Assembly: GCF_000378405.1 (NCBI RefSeq)
Contig: NZ_KB899639.1
Span: forward strand, 52,946 to 116,945
From: Succinimonas amylolytica DSM 2873
Lineage (GTDB): Bacteria > Pseudomonadota > Gammaproteobacteria > Enterobacterales > Succinivibrionaceae
DNA length: 64,000 nucleotides
Direction of reading: 5' to 3'
In this document: positions 1 to 8,968 of the stretch, in pieces
Layout of the letters: each line of letters opens with the position of its first letter
Position numbering within the stretch: position 1 is the stretch's first letter
The notes under the pieces: model-generated
Databases searched by the model: none
Told to the model about the DNA's origin: nothing
The model's input: the letters and a program-made list of their open reading frames with translations, nothing else
Program-made: the position numbers and the translations under genes

Positions 1-301
1 GAACAGGGTTTACAGGCAAGTCCACCTCCGTCTTTGATCGTATCACTTTTCAAATTTCGTTACCGTGGATGGCCTCCAAGTTTTTCCTTTTACCACCAGG
101 CCACATCTCAAATGCATGGGCAGGCTCTAAGGCCTTATAGGTTTCAAGAGCGAAAATTTATGTACCGAACCATGAACTTACAACGGTCTAGTACTTTCTT
201 TCATGGGGTATGTCAGGGATAAAACGGCCATACCCTGGGTGATTTGTCACGGTACCACAAAACAAGCGGAACCAGGTCGTACATTCGGGAAAATTTCGAT
301 T
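1..301. other. left-edge stretch, no recognised gene
   Basis: This lies downstream of galE, which runs leftward and stops at 302. Short open frames exist on the plus strand (for example 34-222), but they show no recognisable domain, no convincing ribosome binding site and no plausible composition. No clear terminator for galE is visible before the window edge. Confidence 0.4.
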
Positions 302-1327
302 CTACAGGTTACATCTATACCCGTCTGGGTTTTTACGCTGCCAGTTATTGGCGTCGCTTACCATGTCATGCAGATCCAGTCTGGTCTCCCAGTTTAATTC
401 CGCCCTGGCCTTGGCAGGATCAGCATAGTATTCGGCAATATCACCAGGTCTTCTAGGGCCATAAACGAAGTTAAGAGGCTTATCCAGAATGGCACTGTAA
501 GCATCTACCACTTCTTTGACACTAATGCCATGTCCGGTACCGAGATTGTAGGCATAGCCCCCTGGAACGTTGAGACAGTGTGAAAGTGCGGCAAGATGAC
601 CATTAGCTAAATCCACGACATGAATATAGTCTCTGATACAAGTACCGTCTCTGGTTGGATAATCATTGCCCCAGATATTAAGGTACGGTCTCTTTCCAAT
701 AGCCACCTGGGAGATGTACGGCATAAGATTGTTTGGTATTCCCAGAGGATCCTCTCCGATAAGCCCTGACTTATGAGCCCCCACCGGATTAAAATATCTC
801 AATACGCAGACTGAAAGACTGTTGTCGGAGTTATACCAGTCCTGAAGAATAAGTTCGATATCAACCTTGGTCTGAGCATAAGGACTGTTTCCTCTCTTTA
901 ACGGCTCCTCCTCCGAAATACGCGGACTGGATGGTGTTCCATAAACTGTGGCACTGGAACTGAACACAATATTTTTCACATTGTTTTTGGCCATAGCCTT
1001 AATAAGCTGCACACTGCCGTTAACATTGTTGTCATAGTATTCCACCGGTTTGTCACATGATTCACCTACAGCCTTCAATCCCGCAAAATGAATTACCGAA
1101 TCAAACTTTTCCTGCGAAAACACCCGGTCAAGAGCGGCAAAATCACGAATATCGGCCTGACAGAACTCTGGCCTTTTACCAGTAATCTCGAAAATTCTGT
1201 CAATAACGCTGGCCTTGCTGTTACAGAGATTGTCAAGGATGGTGACATCGTAACCGCTATTAAGAAGCTCTACAGTGGTGTGACTTCCAATATAGCCGCA
1301 GCCGCCGGTTACTAAGATCCTTGTCAT
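302..1327 (-). CDS. galE: UDP-glucose 4-epimerase
   Basis: Interconverts UDP-glucose and UDP-galactose in the cytoplasm (Leloir pathway; also supplies galactose for surface polysaccharide). The 341-residue product starts with the Rossmann NAD-binding motif TGGCGYIGSH. It carries the SDR serine region SSSATVYG and the catalytic YAQTK (Tyr-x3-Lys) motif near residue 150. Length is close to the roughly 338 residues of the E. coli enzyme. It lies alone downstream of purM on the same strand, separated by a terminator, so it probably has its own promoter. No other gal gene is in view. Confidence 0.96.
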   Translation of the reverse strand: MTRILVTGGCGYIGSHTTVELLNSGYDVTILDNLCNSKASVIDRIFEITGKRPEFCQADIRDFAALDRVFSQEKFDSVIHFAGLKAVGESCDKPVEYYDNNVNGSVQLIKAMAKNNVKNIVFSSSATVYGTPSSPRISEEEPLKRGNSPYAQTKVDIELILQDWYNSDNSLSVCVLRYFNPVGAHKSGLIGEDPLGIPNNLMPYISQVAIGKRPYLNIWGNDYPTRDGTCIRDYIHVVDLANGHLAALSHCLNVPGGYAYNLGTGHGISVKEVVDAYSAILDKPLNFVYGPRRPGDIAEYYADPAKARAELNWETRLDLHDMVSDANNWQRKNPDGYRCNL

Positions 1328-1392
1328 TGAAACTTAACTCCTGAATTGTGAACATCCTCAAGAGAAATTTTAGCTTCTCTTCCTGGGCCTTG

Positions 1393-1420
1393 AATTAAAA
1401 AAGGGAGCCAGAGCTCCCCT
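1393..1420 (-). terminator. intrinsic terminator after purM
   Basis: GGGAGC-CAGA-GCTCCC is a perfect 6-bp stem (arms 1403-1408 and 1413-1418). On the minus strand it is followed by a run of six T. It ends the purM transcript before galE. Confidence 0.85.
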
Positions 1421-1455
1421 TGTCCTAATTAGTACAATCTGTTGTTACGGTTCTG

Positions 1456-2487
1456 CTACTTGATAATTACCTGCTCTTCGCCAGCTGCAGCATTCTCGAT
1501 AGAACCGATGATCCAGCTCTTTTCGCCGCAGGAATTCAGGATTTCCACAGTCTTCTCGGCATCTTCCTTGCTAACAACGCAGATCATGCCAACGCCGCAG
1601 TTAAAGGTGCGGTACATTTCGTGGGTATCAATGTTGCCGTTCTTCTGAATCCAGCTGAAAACCTCCGGCCAGGTCCAGGTGGCAGAATCGCATACCACCT
1701 TGGTTCCTTCAGGAAGTACCCGGGGAATGTTTTCCCAGAATCCGCCGCCGGTAATGTGAGCGAGGGCGTGGATGGTTACGGATTCCATAAGCTTCAGAAC
1801 CGACTTGACATAGATTCTGGTAGGGGTAAGAAGCGAATCAATAAGAGTGCGGCCGTCAGAAAGCTTCGCATAGGGATCAGCCTTTGATACTTCAAGAACC
1901 TTGCGGATCAGGGAATAGCCGTTGGAGTGGGGGCCTGTGGAGGCCAGGGCGATTACGGAATCTCCTGTTTTAACCTTGCTGCCGTCAATAATCTCGTCCT
2001 TTTCAACAACGCCTACAGCAAATCCGGCCAGATCGTAATCGTTGCCGTGATACATGCCAGGCATTTCTGCTGTTTCGCCGCCGATAAGGGAGCAGTTTGA
2101 CTGTCTGCAGCCTTCGGCAATGCCGGCGATAACCCTGGTTGCGTCATCTACGTTAAGCTTGCCAGTGGCATAGTAGTCCAGGAAGAACAGCGGCTCGGCA
2201 CCCTGAACAATAAGATCATTTACGCTCATGGCTACGAGATCGATTCCCACAGTGTCATGCTTTTTAAAGTCAATGGCTAAACGAAGCTTGGTGCCGACGC
2301 CGTCCGTTCCGGATACCAGAACAGGATTTTTATAGCGAGCCGGAATCCCGCAGAGAGCTCCGAAACCTCCGATGCTGCCCATTACCTCGGGTCTGGTGGT
2401 TGACTTTACGCTGCCTTTGATGTTCTGCACAAGTGCGTTGCCGGCGTCAATATCCACACCAGCCTCTTTGTAGCTTAATTTATCCAT
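1456..2487 (-). CDS. purM: phosphoribosylformylglycinamidine cyclo-ligase (AIR synthetase)
   Basis: Closes the imidazole ring of AIR from FGAM using ATP, the fifth step of de novo purine synthesis. The 343-residue protein begins [17 protein letters not shown]. It has the PurM-type segments [10 protein letters not shown] (residues about 60-70), [21 protein letters not shown] and [12 protein letters not shown], then THITGGG-like [10 protein letters not shown] in the C-terminal half. Full length for the family. It is not followed by purN here; galE lies downstream beyond a terminator. purL, the preceding enzyme of the pathway, is at 54.5-58.4 kb. I saw no clear PurR-like operator upstream. Confidence 0.97.
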   Translation of the reverse strand: MDKLSYKEAGVDIDAGNALVQNIKGSVKSTTRPEVMGSIGGFGALCGIPARYKNPVLVSGTDGVGTKLRLAIDFKKHDTVGIDLVAMSVNDLIVQGAEPLFFLDYYATGKLNVDDATRVIAGIAEGCRQSNCSLIGGETAEMPGMYHGNDYDLAGFAVGVVEKDEIIDGSKVKTGDSVIALASTGPHSNGYSLIRKVLEVSKADPYAKLSDGRTLIDSLLTPTRIYVKSVLKLMESVTIHALAHITGGGFWENIPRVLPEGTKVVCDSATWTWPEVFSWIQKNGNIDTHEMYRTFNCGVGMICVVSKEDAEKTVEILNSCGEKSWIIGSIENAAAGEEQVIIK

Positions 2488-2936
2488 ATGTTACTGAATC
2501 TGCCTCGTAAGAGATGCTGAAAAAATTTTGTTCATTTTAACAACAGCCCCGTATTTTATCAAGGCAGATCACATTTTTAGAAAATTGCCTTTTTCAGAAA
2601 TTGTGCCGTGGCATCGCTCCGAATAAGGATCCAGCGTGAAAGTGTTATCAAACCTGCTTTATTGCTGCTTCAGAACACTGATTTCTTATCTTTTCCCATA
2701 AATTTTCTTTGGACTGCTTCTGATTCCGGCCGGTTTTTCGAGCTGGATAAAATTTTATTCCGGGCGGCACGGGATATTTTTCTGATACTTAAACCGTAAA
2801 TGATATAATGAGGCGGGTTTTGTTCTGTAAAGATTGTCCGGTATTGCCGGATTAGAAGGCCGGGTGACAGGGCTGTTCAGGTGTCATTCCGGGGATCCAC
2901 GGAAAAGAGTCAGATAAACTAACTGTCGGCAGAGCT
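2488..2936. promoter_or_regulatory. divergent intergenic region purM / DUF2066 gene, with candidate promoter
   Basis: This region must carry promoters for purM (leftward) and the DUF2066 gene (rightward). A TATAAT at 2804-2809 is the best -10 candidate for the rightward gene; no good -35 sits 17 bases upstream. A 63-codon open frame at 2608-2799 has no family resemblance and a poor start context, so I do not call it a gene. Confidence 0.4.
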
Positions 2937-4244
2937 ATGAAAATTTCATTCAAAAGTGCATTGTTTTGTTCCCTTCTGGGATTATCCGGAGTTTCTCTGG
3001 CAGCCGGATACACCTATAAGGTTCCTTTTGACGGTGACTATGATGCGGCGTATTCCAAAGCCTTTAAAAAGATGGTTACCGAGGTGAGCCACGGAGCCAC
3101 GGATCCGGATTCTCTCAGAGTTAACATTCCGTCCCTGATTGCTTCCGAGGATATTTCTCTGGACGGTTCGGAATACATCGTGGTTTTTGATGAGGCCAAG
3201 GTAAAACGGCTTATTTCAAGAGGAGATATCTCAGTATGGAAGGGGTTCAGCCAGCCTCTGGTAGCCTGGGTGCTTCTGGGATTGCCGGAAACCGATGATT
3301 TGGGTGAGCAGCAGTACAAAACCTCATTTATTACCGATACCGAGGATCAGTTTTTAAAGGAACTTAAGAATGCGGGCAGCAAAAACGGCGTCAGTCTTCT
3401 GGTGCCGGTTTTTGATCTTGATGACATGACCGCACTCGGAACCTCAGATGTAATGCTTTCAGATGCCGGAAAGGCCAGCACTGCCTCTGCGAGATATAGT
3501 TCCGGATATGCTCTTTTGGGGGTTTTGAGTCCGGAGGCCGGCGGTCCGTACCAGTTTTCCTATCACATTGTGAATATTGCCCAGAAATCCGAAGTGCTTT
3601 CAAATTCAGTTTCCGGGAGCCTTTCTCAGGTGGCGGTGAGGTTTTATCAGGATCTGAAAAATAATGCGGCGCTGTTTTCAAGAAAGAATGTCGTAGATAA
3701 TGACCGGGACAGCCAGAACGGCCGGGACAACAGCAGTGATGCCGATACTGTTCCCGGATACTCTCATGTGGAGGCTCTCGGACTTGGCAGGCAGGATGAC
3801 GGCTCCTACCGGATTCTGGTGCAGGGAGCGGTAAACTTTTCCATAATGAAGCAGATTAAGGATGACCTTTACAACCGGGGATTCCAGTCGGTAAGCATTG
3901 CCGAGGTCAAGGGCGGAGATGTGGTTTATGCCCTGAAACCGGAGAAGAACATGTCTCTCGAAGAGGTTCTGGCTCAGGAAAAGGTACTGGTCAACAGAAC
4001 GCAGTATGTTTATCTGTATAATCCCAAGGCCTTCGGACGCAGTTCCGGCACCCAGTCTTCGGGAGGAAGTTCCGGAAGCGGGCGTGTCACTGAAGCCCCT
4101 CAGAGCGGCGATGCTCAGGACAGCAGCAGCGTGTCCTATGATGAAGCTGCCAAGGAGATCAGAGAACGCTACCGGCGCGATTCCGGCGGCTCTCCCAACC
4201 CGAACAACAGACTTCATACCGGCGGAGGCGTGGTAGAACGTTAA
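2937..4244 (+). CDS. DUF2066-family exported protein
   Basis: A 435-residue protein of unknown function with an N-terminal signal peptide (KISFKSALFCSLLGLSGVSLA, probable cleavage near residue 23). The body resembles the gammaproteobacterial DUF2066 family. A YIVVFDEAKVKRL segment is followed by the QPLVAWVLLGLP strand, then a VSLLVPVFDLDDM-x-LGTSDV block. The last 80 residues are Ser/Gly/Arg-rich and look disordered. DUF2066 genes commonly sit beside purM, hda and perM, as here. It ends 25 bases before hda and the two are probably co-transcribed. Its biochemical role is unknown; export to the periplasm is inferred. Confidence 0.85.
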   Translation: MKISFKSALFCSLLGLSGVSLAAGYTYKVPFDGDYDAAYSKAFKKMVTEVSHGATDPDSLRVNIPSLIASEDISLDGSEYIVVFDEAKVKRLISRGDISVWKGFSQPLVAWVLLGLPETDDLGEQQYKTSFITDTEDQFLKELKNAGSKNGVSLLVPVFDLDDMTALGTSDVMLSDAGKASTASARYSSGYALLGVLSPEAGGPYQFSYHIVNIAQKSEVLSNSVSGSLSQVAVRFYQDLKNNAALFSRKNVVDNDRDSQNGRDNSSDADTVPGYSHVEALGLGRQDDGSYRILVQGAVNFSIMKQIKDDLYNRGFQSVSIAEVKGGDVVYALKPEKNMSLEEVLAQEKVLVNRTQYVYLYNPKAFGRSSGTQSSGGSSGSGRVTEAPQSGDAQDSSSVSYDEAAKEIRERYRRDSGGSPNPNNRLHTGGGVVER

Positions 4245-4269
4245 GCTGTCACAGGACAGGCAGGCTACT

Positions 4270-5037
4270 ATGGTGAAAAGAAATTCTGACGTTACAGAAA
4301 GCGGCATCCAGATGCCCCTGACTCTTTCGTTCGGGGCAGGCATTTCCATGGACTCGTTCTGCGTCTGCCAGTCAAATGCAGCTGCCTATAACTATATTAA
4401 CGAATCGGTGGATACCGCCCGTGATGAACGTCGTTTTCTGTACCTTTACGGTCCTTCAGGCAGCGGGAAGACACATCTTATAAAAGGGGCTACCCTCCGG
4501 GCCGAAGCCATGGGAATGCGGGCCACAGTACTGGATATGGCCATCGTCAGCGAGTTTGACTGGGATTCCATGTACACCATGATGGTAGGTGTGGAAAGCA
4601 ATGACGTTATCCTTCTGGACAATATTGACGCCATTGCCGGAAACAGCGATCTGGAGGCGGAGATATTCAGTCTCTACAACCGCTGGCTAGGAGAGCCTTC
4701 CGGTTTTTTGGCGGTTGCTTCTCACGGATCCCCCACCAAGTCCGGCTTTGCCAAAAAGGATCTTATTTCCCGGTTCTCTTCCGGGGTCACCCTCTCAGTG
4801 GACTGCATTCCCCCGGAAATGTATCCTGAAATGCTGATGCGGCGCGAGAAGGCAAAGGGCGGCATTCTTCCGGAATCCCGGGCCGAGCAGATCTGCCGCC
4901 GCGTTAACAATATCAAGGATGCGATCAGGGCAGTAGATCTGATTGACGAAACCAGTATTGCCAACAAGAAGGGCGTTACCCGGAATCTGGTAAATCTGGT
5001 GCTGGATCGGCTGTTCGGCCGGAATGCCGAGAAATAG
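4270..5037 (+). CDS. hda: DnaA regulatory inactivator Hda
   Basis: AAA+ protein that, bound to the DNA-loaded sliding clamp, stimulates ATP hydrolysis by DnaA and so prevents re-initiation. The N-terminal QMPLTLSF (residues 14-21) matches the clamp-binding motif (Q-x-x-L-x-L) of Hda, which argues for keeping the start at 4270. Walker A is GPSGSGKTH (about residue 59) and Walker B-like VILLDNIDAIAG follows; the sensor-1 region SHGSP and the arginine-finger region SRFSSG are present. At 255 residues it is slightly longer than E. coli Hda because of the N-terminal extension. Walker A is more canonical here than in E. coli Hda. Confidence 0.93.
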   Translation: MVKRNSDVTESGIQMPLTLSFGAGISMDSFCVCQSNAAAYNYINESVDTARDERRFLYLYGPSGSGKTHLIKGATLRAEAMGMRATVLDMAIVSEFDWDSMYTMMVGVESNDVILLDNIDAIAGNSDLEAEIFSLYNRWLGEPSGFLAVASHGSPTKSGFAKKDLISRFSSGVTLSVDCIPPEMYPEMLMRREKAKGGILPESRAEQICRRVNNIKDAIRAVDLIDETSIANKKGVTRNLVNLVLDRLFGRNAEK

Positions 5038-5358
5038 CAGGAAAACGTAAACCATACCTTTCTTAAGAGAGGTGGGGGAGTAGGAGAGAGTAGAAGTAGA
5101 GTAGAGGCTTACCTCATTGTTATTTACGAACGATGAGAGTAGCTCAAAAACTTCCTTTTTACCAAAATAAAAGGAAAGCCGTTTTCAGGACTTTTTTCGT
5201 AAGGTTCAGACTCAGACTGGGGTTTATTTTCAGAAAACTCAGTATCTCACCCAGGATTTTCTGGGACTGTTCAGATTTTCTTCATTTTATTCCCGGTTTC
5301 CGGTTTTATGCCGGGATTTCCGTATGTCCATACGGAAATCCCGAACTCTCTTCGGCCG
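5038..5358. other. convergent intergenic region hda / perM
   Basis: Holds a G/A-rich plus-strand tract at 5065-5108 (C/T-rich on the minus strand) and a perfect 15-bp inverted repeat at 5312-5343. Short frames here are not supported as genes. Confidence 0.5.
5312..5343 (-). terminator. perfect 15-bp palindrome downstream of perM
   Basis: Arms CGGGATTTCCGTATG (5312-5326) and its exact complement (5329-5343) are separated by 2 bases. There is no T-run, so it is not a standard intrinsic terminator. It may stop or stabilise the 3' end of the perM transcript. Minus-strand RNA then enters the C/T-rich, G-poor stretch 5108-5065, which looks like a Rho-loading (rut-like) site. Confidence 0.5.
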
Positions 5359-6960
5359 TCAGCTTTGCGCGGCATCCGGCGGCAGCTCTTTTTCAGGCGG
5401 GGTGTCGTGGGGTGGCAGTTCCCGTGTGGGCCACATGGTTACCACCGTCTTTACAAAAATTGCCAGCGGGATAGCCAGCACAATTCCCCAGAAGCCCCAG
5501 ATGGCCCCGAACACGAATACCGATATCAGAATTGAGAAGGCATCCATGTTCAGTCTTTCTGAAAACAGCATCGGAGTAATGACATAGGCGTCTATCAGCT
5601 GAAGAACGGCATAGATGGTCAGGAGCATTACCAGATCTCCGCTTAGACCGAACTGCATGATTCCCACAGCGACCAGGGGGATGGTGATGATTACCATTCC
5701 CACATAGGGTACCAGCACACTGAGACCAACGCCGATTGCCAGGAGCAGGGCGTAGTTCAGATCCATTGCCCACAGGAAAATGCCGTTTATTAGGGCAACA
5801 ATGGCTATGTGGATAATGTTTCCGATAAAGTACTGGGTGATAAGCCTGTTGATCTCCTTCCAGAAGTTCGCCACTTCATCGTAGGCGGAACAGTAATGCC
5901 CGATGATACTGAGCAGGCGATCCTTGTCCTTGAGCATAAAGAAGGAAAATATCGGAACAATGATAACGTAGACCGTTATAAAGCTCATGGTGTTCATGAA
6001 CAGGGGGGCAATCTGCTTGATAGCAGGAGTAATGAGATTCTTGAACCCCTCTTCAAGATAGTCTACCAGAGACTTCAGCTGATCGGTAGTGATGATGTTC
6101 TGATAGCTTTCGGGAAGCTTGCTCCGGATTTTGTTGAACTGCTCGGTGAGCCAGTTTAATGCCTTGTCGTTTTCGGCCTTGTCAATTTCATTCCGGGCCT
6201 GCTTTCCGCTGTCAGCAGGCACTTCTTCATTGTTATCGCCGGCATCCTTTGCTGCGGGATCTTCAGATTTGGCGATGCTTTCGTCTGGAACACTTTTTCC
6301 GGTCTCAGAGACATTGGTTACAGTGTTTTCCGGGGCCGGACTACCTTCAGGAGTTTTCACGGCTTCATTAAGCGCACTTTCCCGGGGGGCTTCGGAAATC
6401 ACCGGGGTTCCCTCAAGGACGGGAGTGTCCGCATTTTCTAAATGCTGTTCCGGGGTATCCGGGACTGCGTCCGGGTCTTTTACCGCTTCCTCTGACTCCG
6501 GTTTGGGAGTTTCGCTGATTACCGTATCTTCCTTTTGAGAAGTATTGCTATTCGGGGAGATTTTTTCAGACCGGGAGAACATTTTTCCCTTCCCGGAACC
6601 AAAGACGGCTTCGTTTGGTGCGGGAGTATTGCTGTTATTAATGGCAATGCCGATTTTCTGGGTCATGGTGGTAAGCTGCTTTACCGCAGGAGGTGCTACG
6701 GCAAACACAATGCTTCCCACGAGAATAAGGGCGGACAGCATGATGATGGTGGCGGCTTTGGTACGGCTGATGCCGTGCTTCACCATGAAGGATACCGGCC
6801 GTTCAAAGATAAAGGCCAGCACCAGAGCGGCGATGAGGGGCCCGAATACGCTGCTCCCGTAGTAAACCATAAGGTAGATGGTTATGAACTGAAGCAGAAG
6901 GACGGCACATGGGGGATTTGAAAGATTTCGAAAATACCACTTTCTGATAAACTCAAACAT
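5359..6960 (-). CDS. perM: AI-2E family transporter / putative permease PerM with long acidic insert
   Basis: Inner-membrane protein of the AI-2E transport (UPF0118) family; the physiological substrate of PerM is not firmly known. Three membrane segments lie within residues 15-95 (including the AALVLAFIFERPVSFM region). Further segments lie between about 330 and 505, with the family's VLVPYVGMVIITIPL and LIDAYVITPMLFSERLNM blocks. Residues about 107-268 form a Pro/Glu/Ser/Thr-rich low-complexity acidic insert not seen in the roughly 353-residue E. coli protein, which explains the length of 533. By topology this insert would sit in the soluble loop between the two membrane halves. It neighbours hda and bepA, as in enteric bacteria. 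Confidence 0.9.
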   Translation of the reverse strand: MFEFIRKWYFRNLSNPPCAVLLLQFITIYLMVYYGSSVFGPLIAALVLAFIFERPVSFMVKHGISRTKAATIIMLSALILVGSIVFAVAPPAVKQLTTMTQKIGIAINNSNTPAPNEAVFGSGKGKMFSRSEKISPNSNTSQKEDTVISETPKPESEEAVKDPDAVPDTPEQHLENADTPVLEGTPVISEAPRESALNEAVKTPEGSPAPENTVTNVSETGKSVPDESIAKSEDPAAKDAGDNNEEVPADSGKQARNEIDKAENDKALNWLTEQFNKIRSKLPESYQNIITTDQLKSLVDYLEEGFKNLITPAIKQIAPLFMNTMSFITVYVIIVPIFSFFMLKDKDRLLSIIGHYCSAYDEVANFWKEINRLITQYFIGNIIHIAIVALINGIFLWAMDLNYALLLAIGVGLSVLVPYVGMVIITIPLVAVGIMQFGLSGDLVMLLTIYAVLQLIDAYVITPMLFSERLNMDAFSILISVFVFGAIWGFWGIVLAIPLAIFVKTVVTMWPTRELPPHDTPPEKELPPDAAQS

Positions 6961-7390
6961 ATTTCACTTCTTCAATAACAGACCAGAAATATACTGCTAT
7001 GCTACCATAAAGTGGCCTTGCCGTGCTAATGTGGCAGGACGGCCTCTTGGGGTGTAAGCCGGTAATCACAATCAGGGGAGAATTTTTCGGGAAGTATCTG
7101 TGGATAAGTGCCTGATAAACGTCAGCTAAGCCCTTGGAACGGATTTTGCCGGGGCATATGTGCGGTCCTGCGAGCTGTGCCAGGGATTCAGATTCCGTTT
7201 TTTACTGTTTCAGCCGGCAGAGCGTCGAACATTTTGACCGTTTTCTCTATCTAATGCTGGTAATGGATTTATGATGTCGGGAAGTTTCTGGGTGTTTTTC
7301 CGGTTTTTTCTATTGATTTCCTGCAGTATCCGGGATTTTTAGGCCTGAAGGACCGTGCGGGACGGCTCTCTCACATCAAATGGTGGTTTT
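6961..7390. other. divergent intergenic region perM / bepA
   Basis: This 430-bp region should hold the promoters of both genes. I could not pick a convincing -10/-35 pair. A GTG at 7355 would extend bepA by 12 residues, but the ATG at 7391 gives a proper signal peptide. Confidence 0.4.
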
Positions 7391-8827
7391 ATGATTCTGA
7401 AAGTGCGGAAAACTCTTAAATTGCTTCTGATAGCCGGACTTCTGACCTGCGGAGGTACCGGGGCTTCTGATTTTAACATCGGAACAGCCGGTGTCAGGGG
7501 GATGACTGTTGAAAAGGAAAAGGAGCTGGGACAGTATTTCATGCTTGTGGCCAGATCCCAGCTTCCGATTGTCTATGATCCCGTGCTCAGCGAATATCTC
7601 ACCGGTACTGTAGGCAGAATGGCCGCTCAGGCCCAGGGTGTCAGGTATCCCTTTGAATCTTTTTTTGTGGAGGATTCTTCGGTTAATGCCGCCGCGTTTT
7701 TCGGGGGAAAGGTCATGGTTAATACTGGCCTTATTGCGGTAACCGACACGGAGAGCGAATTTGCCGGAGTGCTGGCCCATGAAATGACTCACATTACCCA
7801 GAGACACCTGGCACGCAGTATTGAGATCCAGAGTGATGCTCAGACCGCCGGAATTCTGGGAATGCTTGGCGGGCTTATTCTGGGAGTGGTAAACCCCGCC
7901 CTGGCGATGGCCACTGTTTCTGCATCTATTAACGGAGTACAGCAGACGTCCATAAACTATACCCGCAGTAACGAGGAGGAGGCGGACAGACTCGGGGTGG
8001 ATCTTATGTACCGGTCCGGTTTCAACCCCGAAGGGATGCCGGGAATGTTTAGAAAACTGCGCACTCTTGATAATAAGGTTAATCCGGCTTTTGAAATGCT
8101 TTTGACACACCCTCTCAGCGAAAAGCGCGTGGCCGATGCCGAAAACAGAGCCCGGCAGCTCAAAAAGAACCGGTATTACGAAAGTGATGACTATCAGTTT
8201 GCCAAAAGCCGTGTTCTGGCCAGATTCAGCAAGCTCCCCCGGGATTACCTCAGGGGGGAAGCCGAAAGGCGTATCAGGGGAAATCCTGATGATTACGGAG
8301 CCTGGTATCTTCTGGCTCTGGTAGCGACTGACGGCGGAGACCGTGCTACAGCGGGGAAGGCTCTTGAAGTTCTTAACCGGAAATTCAGTTCCAATCTTTT
8401 TATTATTGATACGATGACTGACTATCTGATTGGTTCCGGAAAGGCGGCCAGTGCTGCTGAAATGCTGGAAAAGCAGCTAAAGAAGCATCCGGACAACGAA
8501 GTGGTGGCCGTAAATCTGGCCCAGTCCTATCTGGAAAGCGGCAAGCCGGACAGTGCCATTCAGGTGCTGAGACGCCTTAACCGGACCCGGGATTCTGTTG
8601 TGGGAAAGGAGCTTCTGATGAAGGCCTATCGCAGTAAAAAGGATATCTGCAGCATGTATCAGCTTAACGCCGAGCTTATGACCTATCGTGGCCGCTGGGA
8701 AGAGGCGATGATGAATGCAAATACTGCATTGCGAGTCTGCAAAAATAAAAACGATGTGATGCGAACCAGAGCTCTGGTTTCAAAAATTGCGAAGGATCAG
8801 TCCCTGTACAAGGAGCTCCTGAAATAA
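7391..8827 (+). CDS. bepA: beta-barrel assembly-enhancing protease BepA (M48 metalloprotease with TPR)
   Basis: Periplasmic zinc metalloprotease and chaperone that promotes outer-membrane assembly of LptD and degrades stalled forms. The ATG at 7391 starts a signal peptide (ILKVRKTLKLLLIAGLLTCGG). The zinc-binding HEMTH lies in GVLAHEMTHITQRHLARS. The third ligand is in SNEEEADRLGVDLMYRSGF, and HPLSEKRVADAENRA closes the protease domain. The C-terminal half is TPR-like (about residues 265-478). Near-identical length to E. coli BepA (about 487). Its position beside perM matches the enteric order. Confidence 0.94.
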   Translation: MILKVRKTLKLLLIAGLLTCGGTGASDFNIGTAGVRGMTVEKEKELGQYFMLVARSQLPIVYDPVLSEYLTGTVGRMAAQAQGVRYPFESFFVEDSSVNAAAFFGGKVMVNTGLIAVTDTESEFAGVLAHEMTHITQRHLARSIEIQSDAQTAGILGMLGGLILGVVNPALAMATVSASINGVQQTSINYTRSNEEEADRLGVDLMYRSGFNPEGMPGMFRKLRTLDNKVNPAFEMLLTHPLSEKRVADAENRARQLKKNRYYESDDYQFAKSRVLARFSKLPRDYLRGEAERRIRGNPDDYGAWYLLALVATDGGDRATAGKALEVLNRKFSSNLFIIDTMTDYLIGSGKAASAAEMLEKQLKKHPDNEVVAVNLAQSYLESGKPDSAIQVLRRLNRTRDSVVGKELLMKAYRSKKDICSMYQLNAELMTYRGRWEEAMMNANTALRVCKNKNDVMRTRALVSKIAKDQSLYKELLK

Positions 8828-8883
8828 CCCCCCCGGAGCGATTATGCTGTCTCTCTGAGAGAGTCTTCATTGAAAAAAGAAAG

Positions 8884-8912
8884 CGCGGAACTTTTTGAAG
8901 TCCCGCGGATTT
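8884..8912. terminator. bidirectional terminator between bepA and cnoX
   Basis: CGCGG-A-ACTT / AAGT-C-CCGCG is an imperfect hairpin (8884-8907), followed by TTTT on the plus strand and by CTTTCTTTTTT on the minus strand. It lies between convergent genes. A second GGAGGC/GCCTCC stem at 8922-8944 may help. Confidence 0.65.
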
Positions 8913-8968
8913 TCTGATTCTGGAGGCGGCATTCTGTCAGCCTCCTGTGCTGCCGGATTACAGGTTAG

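Noticed and set aside
2608-2799. 63-codon frame between purM and the DUF2066 gene
   Set aside because: No domain, no ribosome binding site, overlaps the expected divergent promoter region.
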